Assembly (NCBI GenBank): GCA_964527585.1
Contig: CAZGPE010000006.1
Coordinates: 21,530-85,529 of the forward strand
DNA length: 64,000 nucleotides
From: Fimenecus sp964527585
GTDB taxonomy: Bacteria > Bacillota > Clostridia > Oscillospirales > Acutalibacteraceae
Direction of reading: 5' to 3'
This document shows positions 1 through 8,867 of this stretch, piece after piece (the stretch's first letter is position 1; each line of letters begins with the position of its first letter). Made by a program: the position numbers and the translations under genes. The notes under the pieces are model-generated. The model made no database searches. It was not told where the DNA came from and saw nothing but the letters and a program-made list of their open reading frames with translations.

Positions 1-1301
1 CCTGTCGGGATACCGTGAAAAGAAAGATTTTTGCTTTCACCGTTTTCCGTTTTAATTTCGACATAAGGCAACTCATCACTCTGTGTATCTTTATGAACCT
101 TAAATGAAATTTTATCCGTCAACTCACACAGTTTTCCGATAAAACTTTCAAGTTCGGCGGAAACTTCCGTTTCGTCAAGATACAAATGCAGAACCAGAGT
201 GTTTTCCATTTTATCAAATACCGTATTCAACTGTTCGGTCATTTGCTCTGAAAACAGTTCATCATTGTTCAAAGTATCTTCTGAAAATGAACCGTCTTTA
301 TTTATTTTAACAACAGGTTTTTTCGGATATATACCGCTGCTTTCCTGAATTTCAGCAACATATTTTTCAAGTTCGGTAGCAGCCAAAGCACCGTCTCCGG
401 TTGCGGTTACAACCTGCCTCAAAGGTTTAATACAAACATCTCCTGCGGCATAAACGCCTTCACAGGATGTCTTTTGAGAATTGTCGGTTATAATATATCC
501 GTGTTCGTTTAATGAAACCGTTTCTTTTACAAGGTCTGTTTCCGGTGAATAACCCGCAAATACAAAAACTCCGAAATAATCATCTTCATCTGCACGGTAT
601 TCGACGAATTTATTTGTTTTCGTATTTTTATATCTAATATAATTAACGCAATTATCTCCGCTTACTTCTTCGACAACTGTATTTGTTAAAACGGTTATTT
701 TATCATTGTTTTTTGCTTTATCGGCAACCGAAGCGGCACAGGTAAAATCATCTTCACGAACCAATACCGTTATATGCTTTGCGAATTTTGTTAAAAAGAC
801 ACTTTCTTCCGCCGCCGCATATCCGCCGCCTACGACGAAAATTTCTTTATCGGTAAAAAACTCACCGTCGCAGGTTGCACAGTAAGCAACCCCTCTCCCC
901 TTGTGTTCTGCTTCGCCCTTAAATCCGATTGTTCTCGGATGAGCGCCGGTTGCCAATAAAATACCGAGACAGTAATATTCTCCACGCTGTGTTCTTACGG
1001 TTTTGATATTTCCGTTTAATATAATTTCCGTTGCTTGAGTTAAAACACATTCTGCGCCAAACGATTGTGCCTGTATAAGCATCGACTCTGTTAGACGCTT
1101 TCCGTCAGTTCTCTCGATACCGGGATAGTTTACGACTTCATCGGTAATTGTTATTTGTCCGCCGAACTGCTCTTTTTCAAGGACCAAAACCCTGTATTTC
1201 GCACGGGATAAATAAATAGCAGCCGTCAGTCCCGCAGGACCGCCGCCGATTATTATTACATCATAAAGCCGTTCAAAATCAAACTCACCGTTATTTTTCA
1301 T
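1..1301 (-). CDS. Thioredoxin reductase-like flavoprotein with C-terminal AhpF-like domain (3' end outside window)
   Basis: Flavin disulfide reductase that probably passes NAD(P)H electrons to the AhpC peroxiredoxin encoded just upstream. The visible part is about 433 codons from ATG at 1301; the C-terminus lies beyond position 1. An FAD dinucleotide fold is seen at residues 15-24 (IIIGGGPAG), the redox motif CATCD has Cys141 and Cys144, and the NAD(P)H-binding motif GGGYAAAEE is at about 158-166. After about residue 310 the thioredoxin reductase fold ends and roughly 100 residues follow that resemble the N-terminal thioredoxin-like domain of AhpF (stretches such as LHLYLDETEVSAELESFIGK and SFKVHKD). 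The order is thus reversed relative to classical AhpF. The start codon overlaps the ahpC stop in TAATG, so the pair is translationally coupled. The AhpF-like assignment rests on pattern memory; whether the missing end carries a CxxC is unknown. Confidence 0.85.
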   Translation of the reverse strand, partial: MKNNGEFDFERLYDVIIIGGGPAGLTAAIYLSRAKYRVLVLEKEQFGGQITITDEVVNYPGIERTDGKRLTESMLIQAQSFGAECVLTQATEIILNGNIKTVRTQRGEYYCLGILLATGAHPRTIGFKGEAEHKGRGVAYCATCDGEFFTDKEIFVVGGGYAAAEESVFLTKFAKHITVLVREDDFTCAASVADKAKNNDKITVLTNTVVEEVSGDNCVNYIRYKNTKTNKFVEYRADEDDYFGVFVFAGYSPETDLVKETVSLNEHGYIITDNSQKTSCEGVYAAGDVCIKPLRQVVTATGDGALAATELEKYVAEIQESSGIYPKKPVVKINKDGSFSEDTLNNDELFSEQMTEQLNTVFDKMENTLVLHLYLDETEVSAELESFIGKLCELTDKISFKVHKDTQSDELPYVEIKTENGESKNLSFHGIPT

Positions 1302-1864
1302 TACAACTGCCCCACCAGGTCAAGACTCGGTTTTAATGTTTCTTCACCGGGTTTCCAATTTGCAGGACAAACTTCATCTCCGTGAAGATGAACAAATTGA
1401 CACGCCTGAACTTTTCTGAATAATTCCTCGGCATTTCTTCCTACATTGCCGGCAGTTATTTCGTATCCGACAATTTTTCCTTCGGGATTTACAATAAACG
1501 AACCTCTTTCCGCTAAACCGTCTGATTCAATAAGCACTTCGAAATCTTTTGAAATCGTATGTGTCGGATCCGAAAGCATGGGAAAGTTTATCTTTTTTAT
1601 TCTCTTTGAAGTGTCATGCCATGCTTTATGAACAAAATGTGTATCCGTTGATACGGAATATATTTCACAGCCGATTTCCCTAAATTCTTCATATTTTTCC
1701 GCTAAATCTTCAAGTTCCGTCGGGCATACAAAAGTAAAGTCGGCAGGATAGAAAAAGAATACACTCCATTTTCCGAGCACATCTTCTTTTGTTACCTTCT
1801 TAAATTCTCCCAAATGATATGCATCTGTTTTGAAATCGGAAATTTCCTTGTTAATAATAGACAT
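1301..1864 (-). CDS. ahpC: Alkyl hydroperoxide reductase C, typical 2-Cys peroxiredoxin
   Basis: Reduces hydrogen peroxide and organic peroxides in the cytoplasm. The 187-residue length matches the AhpC family. The peroxidatic cysteine is Cys47 in FVCPTEL and the resolving cysteine is Cys166 in EVCPANW, so both partners of the intersubunit disulfide are present. The start has a strong ribosome binding site (AAAGGAG, ahead of ATG at 1864). It is the first gene of a two-gene unit with the overlapping flavoprotein reductase gene, matching the usual ahpC-ahpF order. I saw no convincing PerR box or SigA promoter in the 90 bases upstream. Confidence 0.97.
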   Translation of the reverse strand: MSIINKEISDFKTDAYHLGEFKKVTKEDVLGKWSVFFFYPADFTFVCPTELEDLAEKYEEFREIGCEIYSVSTDTHFVHKAWHDTSKRIKKINFPMLSDPTHTISKDFEVLIESDGLAERGSFIVNPEGKIVGYEITAGNVGRNAEELFRKVQACQFVHLHGDEVCPANWKPGEETLKPSLDLVGQL

Positions 1865-1951
1865 TTTTATCTTCTCCTTTATATTCTAAAAGACAGAATT
1901 CATCCGTCCTTTTCAAATATAAGTATTTCCTTCAGATAAAAAATAATTCAT

Positions 1952-1976
1952 AAAAAAAGCAAGGTGTTTACCTTGC
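1952..1976 (-). terminator. Intrinsic terminator, second downstream of tRNA-Pro
   Basis: A 7-bp perfect stem (GCAAGGT at 1959-1965 with ACCTTGC at 1970-1976) is followed on the minus strand by a run of seven T. It lies between the tRNA-Pro gene and ahpC and would stop residual read-through from the tRNA. Confidence 0.75.
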
Positions 1977-2009
1977 ATTAAAATTCCAATTTTACTAATT
2001 TCAAAAAAT

Positions 2010-2040
2010 AAAAAAATCCGTCTCCCTAAGGAAACGGATT
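2010..2040 (-). terminator. Intrinsic terminator of tRNA-Pro
   Basis: The hairpin ATCCGTTTCC/GGGAGACGGAT, read on the minus strand, is followed by a T run at about 2010-2016. It begins immediately after the tRNA CCA end. Confidence 0.85.
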
Positions 2041-2042
2041 TT

Positions 2043-2118
2043 TGGTCGGAGTGACAAGACTTGAACTTGCGGCCCCTAGACCCCCAGTCTAGTGCGCTAC
2101 CAGCTGCGCTACACCCCG
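2043..2118 (-). tRNA. tRNA-Pro (anticodon GGG)
   Basis: A 76-nt cloverleaf with an encoded CCA end. The acceptor stem CGGGGTG pairs with CACTCCG (one G-T wobble). The anticodon stem CTAGA/TCTAG encloses the loop CTGGGGG, giving anticodon GGG. The T arm contains GTTCAAGTC. It has its own promoter upstream and two terminators downstream, so it is transcribed as a single-gene unit. Confidence 0.97.
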
Positions 2119-2149
2119 AAATTCACACGGTTTTTTCAACCGCCCAAGT

Positions 2150-2178
2150 ATATTATCACATATTCTTATCTTTTGCAA
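2150..2178 (-). promoter_or_regulatory. SigA-type promoter of tRNA-Pro
   Basis: On the minus strand TTGCAA (2178-2173), a 17-bp spacer, then TAATAT (2155-2150). It sits about 30 bp before the tRNA 5' end. Confidence 0.75.
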
Positions 2179-2240
2179 GTGTTTTTTTATTTTTTTCTGA
2201 AATTTTAAGTTTTTATTTATTTTTCGCTGAAACAAATTGT

Positions 2241-2960
2241 TCAATGTCTGGTCTTGTCGTCATAACATTCACAGTATCTCGCCTGAAAAGACGGTGTTTC
2301 ATCCCCTTTATACAAATGGCTTAAATCACCGTATTGAACGCAGGTAAAAATCGCTTTACCTTTTTCTCTTTCCTGAGTTACCAATCTCGTTACCGAAGTC
2401 GGAAGAGCAACGAAATTATGCCACATAATCATAGGAGAAACGCTGAAAATTCTTGAAAGAATTACACTCTCTACTCCGAAATGACAGAATATTGCGATTT
2501 TATCGTGATTGGAGCCGATTGCTTTATAAATTCTCCCCTCTTTTTTATAACCGTGATTTAGCAAAAGTTCATCAACACCGTCGTTGACAGTTTGAAAATG
2601 ACGCTTTACATCGCCTTTTTTCATCAACTTTACATCAAGCCATTTTTCGTATGAATAATACTCATCGTTTTCTGTCCAATATGCAGGTTTTCTATCCCAA
2701 CATTGCTGTTTTTTCAAACCTTTACCGACAGTTCCCTGAAATTCTTTTGCCCAATCGAGAGTAATAATTTCTTTTTCCGGATATTTTGCCATTGTGTATT
2801 CCGCCGTTTTTTGCGCTCTGCCAAGCGGAGAGCAGTAAAAATAATCTATCTTTTCCTTTTTAAGTCTTTCAGCAAGTAAAACAGCTTCTCTTTCGCCTTT
2901 TTGTGTGAGAGTATCGTTGCGGTAATCCGGATCTCCGTGTCTGATTATAAAAATTTCCAT
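2241..2960 (-). CDS. Histidine phosphatase family protein (phosphoglycerate mutase-like)
   Basis: A cytoplasmic phosphatase or mutase of the histidine phosphatase superfamily; substrate unknown. The N-terminus MEIFIIRHGDPDY carries the RHG motif with the phospho-accepting histidine at residue 8, and the second histidine lies in IAIFCHFGVES. The length (239 aa) is somewhat longer than single-domain cofactor-dependent mutases. I chose ATG at 2960 because AGGTGG lies just upstream; an in-frame GTG at 2969 would add three residues. It stands alone between the tRNA-Pro promoter and the divergent pot operon. Confidence 0.85.
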   Translation of the reverse strand: MEIFIIRHGDPDYRNDTLTQKGEREAVLLAERLKKEKIDYFYCSPLGRAQKTAEYTMAKYPEKEIITLDWAKEFQGTVGKGLKKQQCWDRKPAYWTENDEYYSYEKWLDVKLMKKGDVKRHFQTVNDGVDELLLNHGYKKEGRIYKAIGSNHDKIAIFCHFGVESVILSRIFSVSPMIMWHNFVALPTSVTRLVTQEREKGKAIFTCVQYGDLSHLYKGDETPSFQARYCECYDDKTRH

Positions 2961-3083
2961 ACTGACCACCTAACTGAATTTTTAATGTTACTTTTACTCT
3001 AACACAAGATAATAATATAAACAAGATTTTTTTCGCCCTATATAATAGAAAAGAATATTTTTATTAAAAAATCGCAAAAAGTA

Positions 3084-3112
3084 TTGACATTTTTCGATTT
3101 TATCTCTAATAT
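3084..3112 (+). promoter_or_regulatory. SigA-type promoter of the pot operon
   Basis: TTGACA at 3084-3089, a 17-bp spacer and TAATAT at 3107-3112. The leader of about 75 nt contains a small inverted repeat, CCAAC (3160-3164) with GTTGG (3176-3180), close to the potA ribosome binding site; a regulatory role for it is only a guess. Confidence 0.8.
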
Positions 3113-3195
3113 TTATTTCATACCAATTAGGGCTTGTCCGTATGATTTTTTCGGGCTGCCCAACTATATCTATCGGTTGGAAAGGGGCTGCATAA

Positions 3196-4326
3196 TTGAA
3201 TAACAATCCTGTAATAATTGATCTTCAAAATATCAGCGTCAGTTTTGACAATCAAAAAATTCTTAATAATATCAGTCTTCAAATTCATGACGGAGAGTTT
3301 GTAACTCTTTTAGGTCCGTCAGGCTGCGGTAAAACAACGACTTTAAGAATCATAGCCGGCTTTTTACAGCAGGATGAAGGAAATGTTGTTTTTGAAGGAA
3401 AAAATATCAATGGTGTTCCGGCTTATAAAAGGCAGGTAAACACCATTTTTCAGCGTTATGCGTTATTTCCGCATTTGAATGTATATGAAAATATCGCTTT
3501 CGGTCTTAAAATAAAAAAAGTTAAAGAAAAAGAAATCAAGAAAAAAGTTGAAGAAATGCTTGAACTTGTAAACCTTAAAGGCTTCGGTTCGAGAAACATC
3601 AATTCGCTTTCCGGCGGACAACAGCAAAGAGTTGCAATCGCAAGAGCCTTAGCTGTAAATCCCCGTATTGTTTTACTTGACGAACCTTTGGCTGCGCTTG
3701 ATCTTAAACTTCGAAAAGATATGCAAATCGAATTGAAAAACATTCAGCAAAAATTAGGCATAACTTTCATATATGTAACTCACGATCAGGAAGAAGCGCT
3801 TTCGATGTCTGACACTGTTGTTGTTATGAACAATGGTGAAATTCAGCATATCGGAACCCCTCTTGATGTATATAACGAACCTAAAAATGCTTTCGTTGCC
3901 GACTTTATCGGTGAAAGCAATATTCTCGACGGCGTAATGCATGAGGATTTCTCAGTTGAATTTTCGGGTATGCGTTTTCAATGCGTTGATAAAGGATTTA
4001 CAAAAGACGAACCCGTTGATGTAGTTATCCGTCCCGAAGATATTGATGTCGTCAGTGTCGAAGAAGGTATGCTCAGCGGCGAAGTAACTTCCGTTACATT
4101 CAAAGGCGTGCATTATGAAATAATCGTTGACATTGACGGATTCAAATGGATGATTCAGACAACGCAAAAAAGCGAAGTCGGAGATGTTATCGGCATTTCC
4201 ATTAAACCCGATGAAATGCATATTATGAAGAAATCCGAATATTCGGGACTTTACGGCGATTACAGTTCGTTCAGCGAAGAATTTGACGAACTTTCGGATC
4301 CTACCGTAACGGAGGAAGAAGAATAA
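3196..4326 (+). CDS. potA: Spermidine/putrescine ABC transporter ATPase PotA
   Basis: Energises polyamine uptake at the inner face of the membrane. Walker A is GPSGCGKTT at residues 40-48, the Q-loop glutamine is near residue 86, the ABC signature LSGGQQQR is at 138-145 and Walker B IVLLDEP at 158-164. The C-terminal 130 residues form the TOBE-type regulatory domain usual in PotA. Length 376 aa is normal. The start is TTG, supported by AAAGGGG about nine bases upstream. Its stop overlaps the potB start (TAATG). First gene of a complete potABCD operon. Confidence 0.95.
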   Translation: MNNNPVIIDLQNISVSFDNQKILNNISLQIHDGEFVTLLGPSGCGKTTTLRIIAGFLQQDEGNVVFEGKNINGVPAYKRQVNTIFQRYALFPHLNVYENIAFGLKIKKVKEKEIKKKVEEMLELVNLKGFGSRNINSLSGGQQQRVAIARALAVNPRIVLLDEPLAALDLKLRKDMQIELKNIQQKLGITFIYVTHDQEEALSMSDTVVVMNNGEIQHIGTPLDVYNEPKNAFVADFIGESNILDGVMHEDFSVEFSGMRFQCVDKGFTKDEPVDVVIRPEDIDVVSVEEGMLSGEVTSVTFKGVHYEIIVDIDGFKWMIQTTQKSEVGDVIGISIKPDEMHIMKKSEYSGLYGDYSSFSEEFDELSDPTVTEEEE

Positions 4327-5150
4327 TGAAACATTCCTCTGCCCTTAAATCACTTATAAACGCACCCTATATGATATGGTCGGTACTTTTTATTATCGCA
4401 CCGATGATTATGGTTGTTTATTACGCTTTTACAGACAGAAACGGCGACTGGACACTTGATAATATTACTGCATTGAGTTCATATTCGCATACATTTATGC
4501 GTTCGATATGGTATGCCGCAATCGCAACTTTTATCTGTCTTTTGCTTGCATATCCCATAGCATATATTATGTCCCGTTCAAGCATGACAAAACAGCGCAC
4601 GATTATGATGCTTGTTATGCTCCCGATGTGGATGAACTTTCTTATCCGCACATATTCTTGGATAACACTTTTGGCTAATACCGGTATTATCAACTCCCTG
4701 CTGTCTAAAATCGGCATCGGACCTTTCAAAATGATAAATACACCGGGTGCGGTTATTCTCGGTATGGTGTACAACTTTTTGCCGTATATGATATTACCGA
4801 TATTTTCGATAATGTCAAAACTCGATCACCGTCTTATCGAAGCTGCACAGGATCTCGGCTGCAATTCGTTCACAGTGCTTAAAAGGGTTATTTTCCCCTT
4901 AAGTCTTCCCGGTGTTGTTTCGGGAATAACAATGGTTTTTGTGCCGTCCGTAAGTACATTTTATATAAGCCAAAAACTCGGAGGCGGAAAATATCTCCTT
5001 GTAGGAGACTCGATTGAAATGCAATTCCAATCGGCATACAACTACAATTTAGGCGCATCTCTTTCACTTGTCCTTATGTTGATGATTATTGTTTGTATGA
5101 TAATTCTCAACAAAGTTTCCGACAGTGAGGAAGGAGCGATGATAATATGA
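4326..5150 (+). CDS. potB: Spermidine/putrescine ABC transporter permease PotB
   Basis: One of two membrane subunits of the polyamine importer. At 274 aa it shows six hydrophobic segments, and the EAA loop that docks on the ATPase is seen as EAAQDLGCNSF at about residues 173-183. The start overlaps the potA stop and its end overlaps potC by 4 bp, indicating translational coupling along the operon. Confidence 0.94.
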   Translation: MKHSSALKSLINAPYMIWSVLFIIAPMIMVVYYAFTDRNGDWTLDNITALSSYSHTFMRSIWYAAIATFICLLLAYPIAYIMSRSSMTKQRTIMMLVMLPMWMNFLIRTYSWITLLANTGIINSLLSKIGIGPFKMINTPGAVILGMVYNFLPYMILPIFSIMSKLDHRLIEAAQDLGCNSFTVLKRVIFPLSLPGVVSGITMVFVPSVSTFYISQKLGGGKYLLVGDSIEMQFQSAYNYNLGASLSLVLMLMIIVCMIILNKVSDSEEGAMII

Positions 5151-5965
5151 AAAAAACTATTTCCAACATTTACATCGCCCTTATTATGATATTCTTATAT
5201 GCGCCTATGCTTGTTATGATCGTGCTCTCATTTAACGCTTCGGCAAGTACAAGTGTTATGACAGGATTTTCACTGAAATGGTACGGCGAACTTTTCAGCG
5301 ATACAACAACATTAACCGCTTTGCGAAACACACTGATTCTCGCAATCACTTCTTCGGCTATTTCATTAGTTATCGGAACTGCCGCCGCAGTCGGAATAAA
5401 TACGATGAAAAAGAAATGGGTGCGTTCTTCCGTTCTTACGGTAACCAACATTCCTATGACGAGTCCGGAAATCGTTACCGGCGTTTCACTGATGCTGCTT
5501 TTTGTATTTGTCGGAAAACTTGTCGGTATGACTGATGTTCTCGGTTTTCCCACCCTTCTTATTGCACATATAACCTTTAATCTCCCCTATGTTATACTTT
5601 CGGTATTGCCGAAACTCCGACAGATTGATACTCATCTCTCGGAAGCTGCACAAGATCTCGGCTGTACACCTGTCGGCGCCTTCTTTAAGGTTGTATTACC
5701 GAATATTTCATCGGGAATTATAACGGGCTTTATTATGGCATTTACCCTTTCGCTTGATGACTTTATCATAAGTTATTTTGTCAGCGGGCCGAAATTTCAA
5801 ACGCTTCCGATTGTTATTTTTTCAATGACTAAGAAAAAAGTAAAACCCGATATGTATGCTTTATCAACCCTTATTTTCGTTGCGGTACTTTTACTTCTGA
5901 TTATTATGAATGTTACTCAGGCTAAAGCCGAAAAGAAACAGCAAAAACAAAAACAGGAAGTTTAA
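5147..5965 (+). CDS. potC: Spermidine/putrescine ABC transporter permease PotC
   Basis: Second membrane subunit of the polyamine importer, 272 aa with about six membrane segments and the EAA loop EAAQDLGCTPVGAFFKVVLP. The C-terminal tail is highly charged (KAEKKQQKQKQ). The ATG overlaps the potB stop as ATGA. Assignment to PotC rather than another type of permease comes from its position between potB and potD and from its sequence. Confidence 0.94.
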   Translation: MKKTISNIYIALIMIFLYAPMLVMIVLSFNASASTSVMTGFSLKWYGELFSDTTTLTALRNTLILAITSSAISLVIGTAAAVGINTMKKKWVRSSVLTVTNIPMTSPEIVTGVSLMLLFVFVGKLVGMTDVLGFPTLLIAHITFNLPYVILSVLPKLRQIDTHLSEAAQDLGCTPVGAFFKVVLPNISSGIITGFIMAFTLSLDDFIISYFVSGPKFQTLPIVIFSMTKKKVKPDMYALSTLIFVAVLLLLIIMNVTQAKAEKKQQKQKQEV

Positions 5966-5988
5966 TTTAACAATTAGGAGAAACGGTA

Positions 5989-7101
5989 ATGAAAAAGTTA
6001 ATTTCTGTTATTTTAACATTTGTAATCGTTATAGGTGTTTTATCCTTTGCCGGTTGCACAAATGAAAGCCAAACACTTGATGTTACGGCTCTTAAGTGCA
6101 ATTATGATATTGAGGAACTCAGAGGCACCGAAATAAATGTATATAACTGGGGAGAATATATTTCAGACGGCAGCGAAGGTACGCTTAATGTCATTAAAGA
6201 ATTCGAAAATATAACCGGAATTAAGGTTAATTACAATATGTTCGACTCCAACGAAGACCTCTATTCGAAATTCAAAAGCGGCGGTATAAGTTACGATGTT
6301 CTTATTCCGTCGGATTATATGATTTCAAGAATGATTTCGGAAGATATGCTTCAACCGATTGATTTTGAAAATGTTCCGAATATATCATATATTGACGATT
6401 CGTACAAAAACGCATATTTTGACCCCGAAGCAAAATATACCGTCGCCTATACCGGCGGCAGAGTCGGTATTATCTACAACACGGCAATGGTTGATGAAGT
6501 GCCTGACAGTTGGAGTGTTTTATGGGACGAAAAATATTCCGGCGATATTCTCACCTTTAATAATTCCCGTGATGCTTTCGGAATAGCACAGTTTGTTCTC
6601 GGATACAGTGTCAACTCCACCGACAAATCGGAATGGGACAAAGCGTGTGAAAAGCTTATCGAACAAAAGCCACTTATTCAGTCCTATGTAATGGATGAAA
6701 TTTTCGATAAAATGGAAATGGGAGAAGCTGCCATCGCTCCTTATTATGCAGGTGATTATCTTACAATGGCGGAAATAAATCCCGATCTTGCGTTTGTTTA
6801 CCCCGATGAAACAACAAATATTTTTATTGATTCAATGTGTATTCCCGCAAACGCAAAAAACAAAAGAGCTGCGGAACTCTTTATAAACTTTATGTGCGAA
6901 CCCGAAATCGCTCTTGCAAACGCAAATTATCTCGGTTATGTTTGTCCGCACACCGCTGTTCTCGAAGACGACAGATACGAATATAAAGATAACGAAATTC
7001 TTTATCCATCAAAAGAGTTAAAATGTGAATATTTCCACAATCTCGATCAGGAAATGCTTGATTATCTCGCTTCTCTTTGGGAAAAAGTAAAATTAGCCTA
7101 A
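5989..7101 (+). CDS. potD: Polyamine-binding lipoprotein PotD
   Basis: Extracytoplasmic substrate-binding protein that hands spermidine or putrescine to PotBC. A lipoprotein signal peptide ends in the lipobox FAGC with Cys23 as the likely lipidation site. The mature part begins with the family-typical INVYNWGEYI and is 370 aa in all, the usual PotD length. A ribosome binding site (TTAGGAG) precedes the ATG, and a strong terminator follows, closing the operon. Confidence 0.95.
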   Translation: MKKLISVILTFVIVIGVLSFAGCTNESQTLDVTALKCNYDIEELRGTEINVYNWGEYISDGSEGTLNVIKEFENITGIKVNYNMFDSNEDLYSKFKSGGISYDVLIPSDYMISRMISEDMLQPIDFENVPNISYIDDSYKNAYFDPEAKYTVAYTGGRVGIIYNTAMVDEVPDSWSVLWDEKYSGDILTFNNSRDAFGIAQFVLGYSVNSTDKSEWDKACEKLIEQKPLIQSYVMDEIFDKMEMGEAAIAPYYAGDYLTMAEINPDLAFVYPDETTNIFIDSMCIPANAKNKRAAELFINFMCEPEIALANANYLGYVCPHTAVLEDDRYEYKDNEILYPSKELKCEYFHNLDQEMLDYLASLWEKVKLA

Positions 7102-7106
7102 CATTA

Positions 7107-7146
7107 AATCACTCTGAACTTTAATCGGTTCAGAGTGATTTTTTTA
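7107..7146 (+). terminator. Intrinsic terminator of the pot operon
   Basis: A 13-bp perfect stem (AATCACTCTGAAC at 7107-7119 with its complement at 7128-7140) followed by a T run. The convergent PBP gene ends inside it, so it may serve both directions, although the minus-strand T tract is poor. Confidence 0.9.
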
Positions 7147-8733
7147 AGCGATATTTTCGGCAATATATTTGAAAACAGGAGCACAGTCAACCGTTCCCCC
7201 GATTCCGTTTTCCTTAAAAACAGTTACTGCATATTTCGGATTTTCATAAGGAAAATAGCCGCAAAACCATGATTGAATAATTTCGTTACCGTTTTCGTCA
7301 AACTGACCGCTTTGTGCGGTAGCGGTCTTTCCCGCAATATTTATATTATCGGGTTTTGCTTTTATCGCACTGCCGTTTTCAACCGCATAATACAGCAATT
7401 CTCCCACCTTTTTTGCGGTTCGTTCGCTCATTACACGCCTTGAAGCAGGAAGTTCGGCTTTCATATATTCGATTCTGTTTTTATCGACTATCGAAAACAT
7501 TAAACTCGGTGAACGGTAAATTCCTCCGTTGGCAATTGCAGCGTAAACGGCTGTCATTTGTAAAGGAGAAGCAAGTATTTTACCTTGCCCGAAAGCTATA
7601 TTAGCAAGATCCTGAGACGATACAACGCTTTCGGCAGATGGCATTATTCCGCTTTGTGTATACCATCCGTCGCAAAGTTCGATTTCTTTTCCGAGGCCTA
7701 AATTTTCCGAAAGCGTACAAATGCTTTCTTTCCCCACTTCAATCGCAAGATTTATAAAATAAGGATTACATGAAACCGCCATTGCCTGAGCCATATCGAG
7801 AGTTCCGTGCCCCGACTTTTCATGGCATCCGAAATTTACCGCACCTATCCCAACAGAACCGCTACACAAATAACTTTTTTCATCCGTAACATTGTTTTCC
7901 AGAGCCGCAGCGGCTACAATACTCTTAAACACCGAACCTACCGAATAGGGCGTAATCGCACGGTTGATAAAAGGTCCGTTTTCGTCGTTCAAACTTTCCT
8001 GCGGCGAGTTCTGAGAAAATTCGGGAACACTTGCCAACGCTTTAATTTGTGAAGTTTTAACATCAAGAACAACAACTGCCCCCTTTTCGATTTCGTACTT
8101 TTTCAACGCTTCTTCGCATACGGATTGAATTTGCTTATCAATAGTTAATACAACTCCGGCGTACGAACCGTAATTACTGCTTTGAACGGTTATTTCTCCG
8201 CCGGCAAGAACATTTCCTTTTGCATCAACCGGACACATAATTCTCAATTCGCCCGAATTTTCATTTAACAAAGTATTGTAGTATTTCTCAATTCCGCAAA
8301 CTCCCTGTGAGTCATAATCTGTATACCCTATTAAATGCACGCACAATCCGTCATCTTCATAGCGTTTAAGAAGAGAAAATGTAATTGCAGACTCCGATGA
8401 ATAGTTTTTATCGGTTTTTACAATGCCGATTTTTTTATCGGAAATTTGCCCGTAAAGAGTTTTTTGTTCATCTTGAGAAATTACACCGTTGAGTTCGGAA
8501 AGCACCGAAACGGTCGGTTTAACGGCAATATATGTCTCTTTTTCGGTGTTCACAAGCGGTTGCATATTACAGTCATATACCGTACCTCTGCTTTTGTCCG
8601 CTGAACAACTTAAATTATTCTTTGTATTAACCGTGTTCGTATCTTCCGAAATGTCAATAACAACAATTCTTGCCAACAGAACACCGAAAAACAAACACAA
8701 CAAAAAGAACAGTTTCGCAACCCGTTTATACAT
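7144..8733 (-). CDS. Class B penicillin-binding protein (transpeptidase)
   Basis: Cross-links peptidoglycan on the outer face of the membrane. Residues 5-28 form a membrane anchor, followed by a dimerisation-type region (RGTVYD at 49-54) and a transpeptidase domain. The active-site motifs are SVFK (Ser267, Lys270), SCN (321-323) and KTA (469-471). The last is normally KTG, so this protein carries an alanine where the third motif usually has glycine. At 529 aa with no PASTA domains it resembles PBP2/SpoVD-like proteins without the extra C-terminal modules. GCGGAGGTG precedes ATG at 8733. The gene appears monocistronic; a second PBP gene with a standard KTG lies at 49.2 kb. Confidence 0.88.
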   Translation of the reverse strand: MYKRVAKLFFLLCLFFGVLLARIVVIDISEDTNTVNTKNNLSCSADKSRGTVYDCNMQPLVNTEKETYIAVKPTVSVLSELNGVISQDEQKTLYGQISDKKIGIVKTDKNYSSESAITFSLLKRYEDDGLCVHLIGYTDYDSQGVCGIEKYYNTLLNENSGELRIMCPVDAKGNVLAGGEITVQSSNYGSYAGVVLTIDKQIQSVCEEALKKYEIEKGAVVVLDVKTSQIKALASVPEFSQNSPQESLNDENGPFINRAITPYSVGSVFKSIVAAAALENNVTDEKSYLCSGSVGIGAVNFGCHEKSGHGTLDMAQAMAVSCNPYFINLAIEVGKESICTLSENLGLGKEIELCDGWYTQSGIMPSAESVVSSQDLANIAFGQGKILASPLQMTAVYAAIANGGIYRSPSLMFSIVDKNRIEYMKAELPASRRVMSERTAKKVGELLYYAVENGSAIKAKPDNINIAGKTATAQSGQFDENGNEIIQSWFCGYFPYENPKYAVTVFKENGIGGTVDCAPVFKYIAENIA

Positions 8734-8867
8734 AAAAACACCTCCGCTTTTATTATTGAGCAGAGGTACTGTTTTTATTTAATTATAAATCCGTATCCGT
8801 TTCGAAATATAAGATAAATGTTTATTTTGCGTTCTCAAAACCGCCTGATAATTTCTTATTATTCCTA

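Noticed and set aside
2061..2324. Plus-strand open frame of 87 codons
   Set aside because: It runs across tRNA-Pro and its promoter on the other strand and has no ribosome binding site.
2994..3206. Minus-strand open frame of 70 codons
   Set aside because: It covers the pot promoter and leader, with low-complexity aromatic sequence and no start signal.
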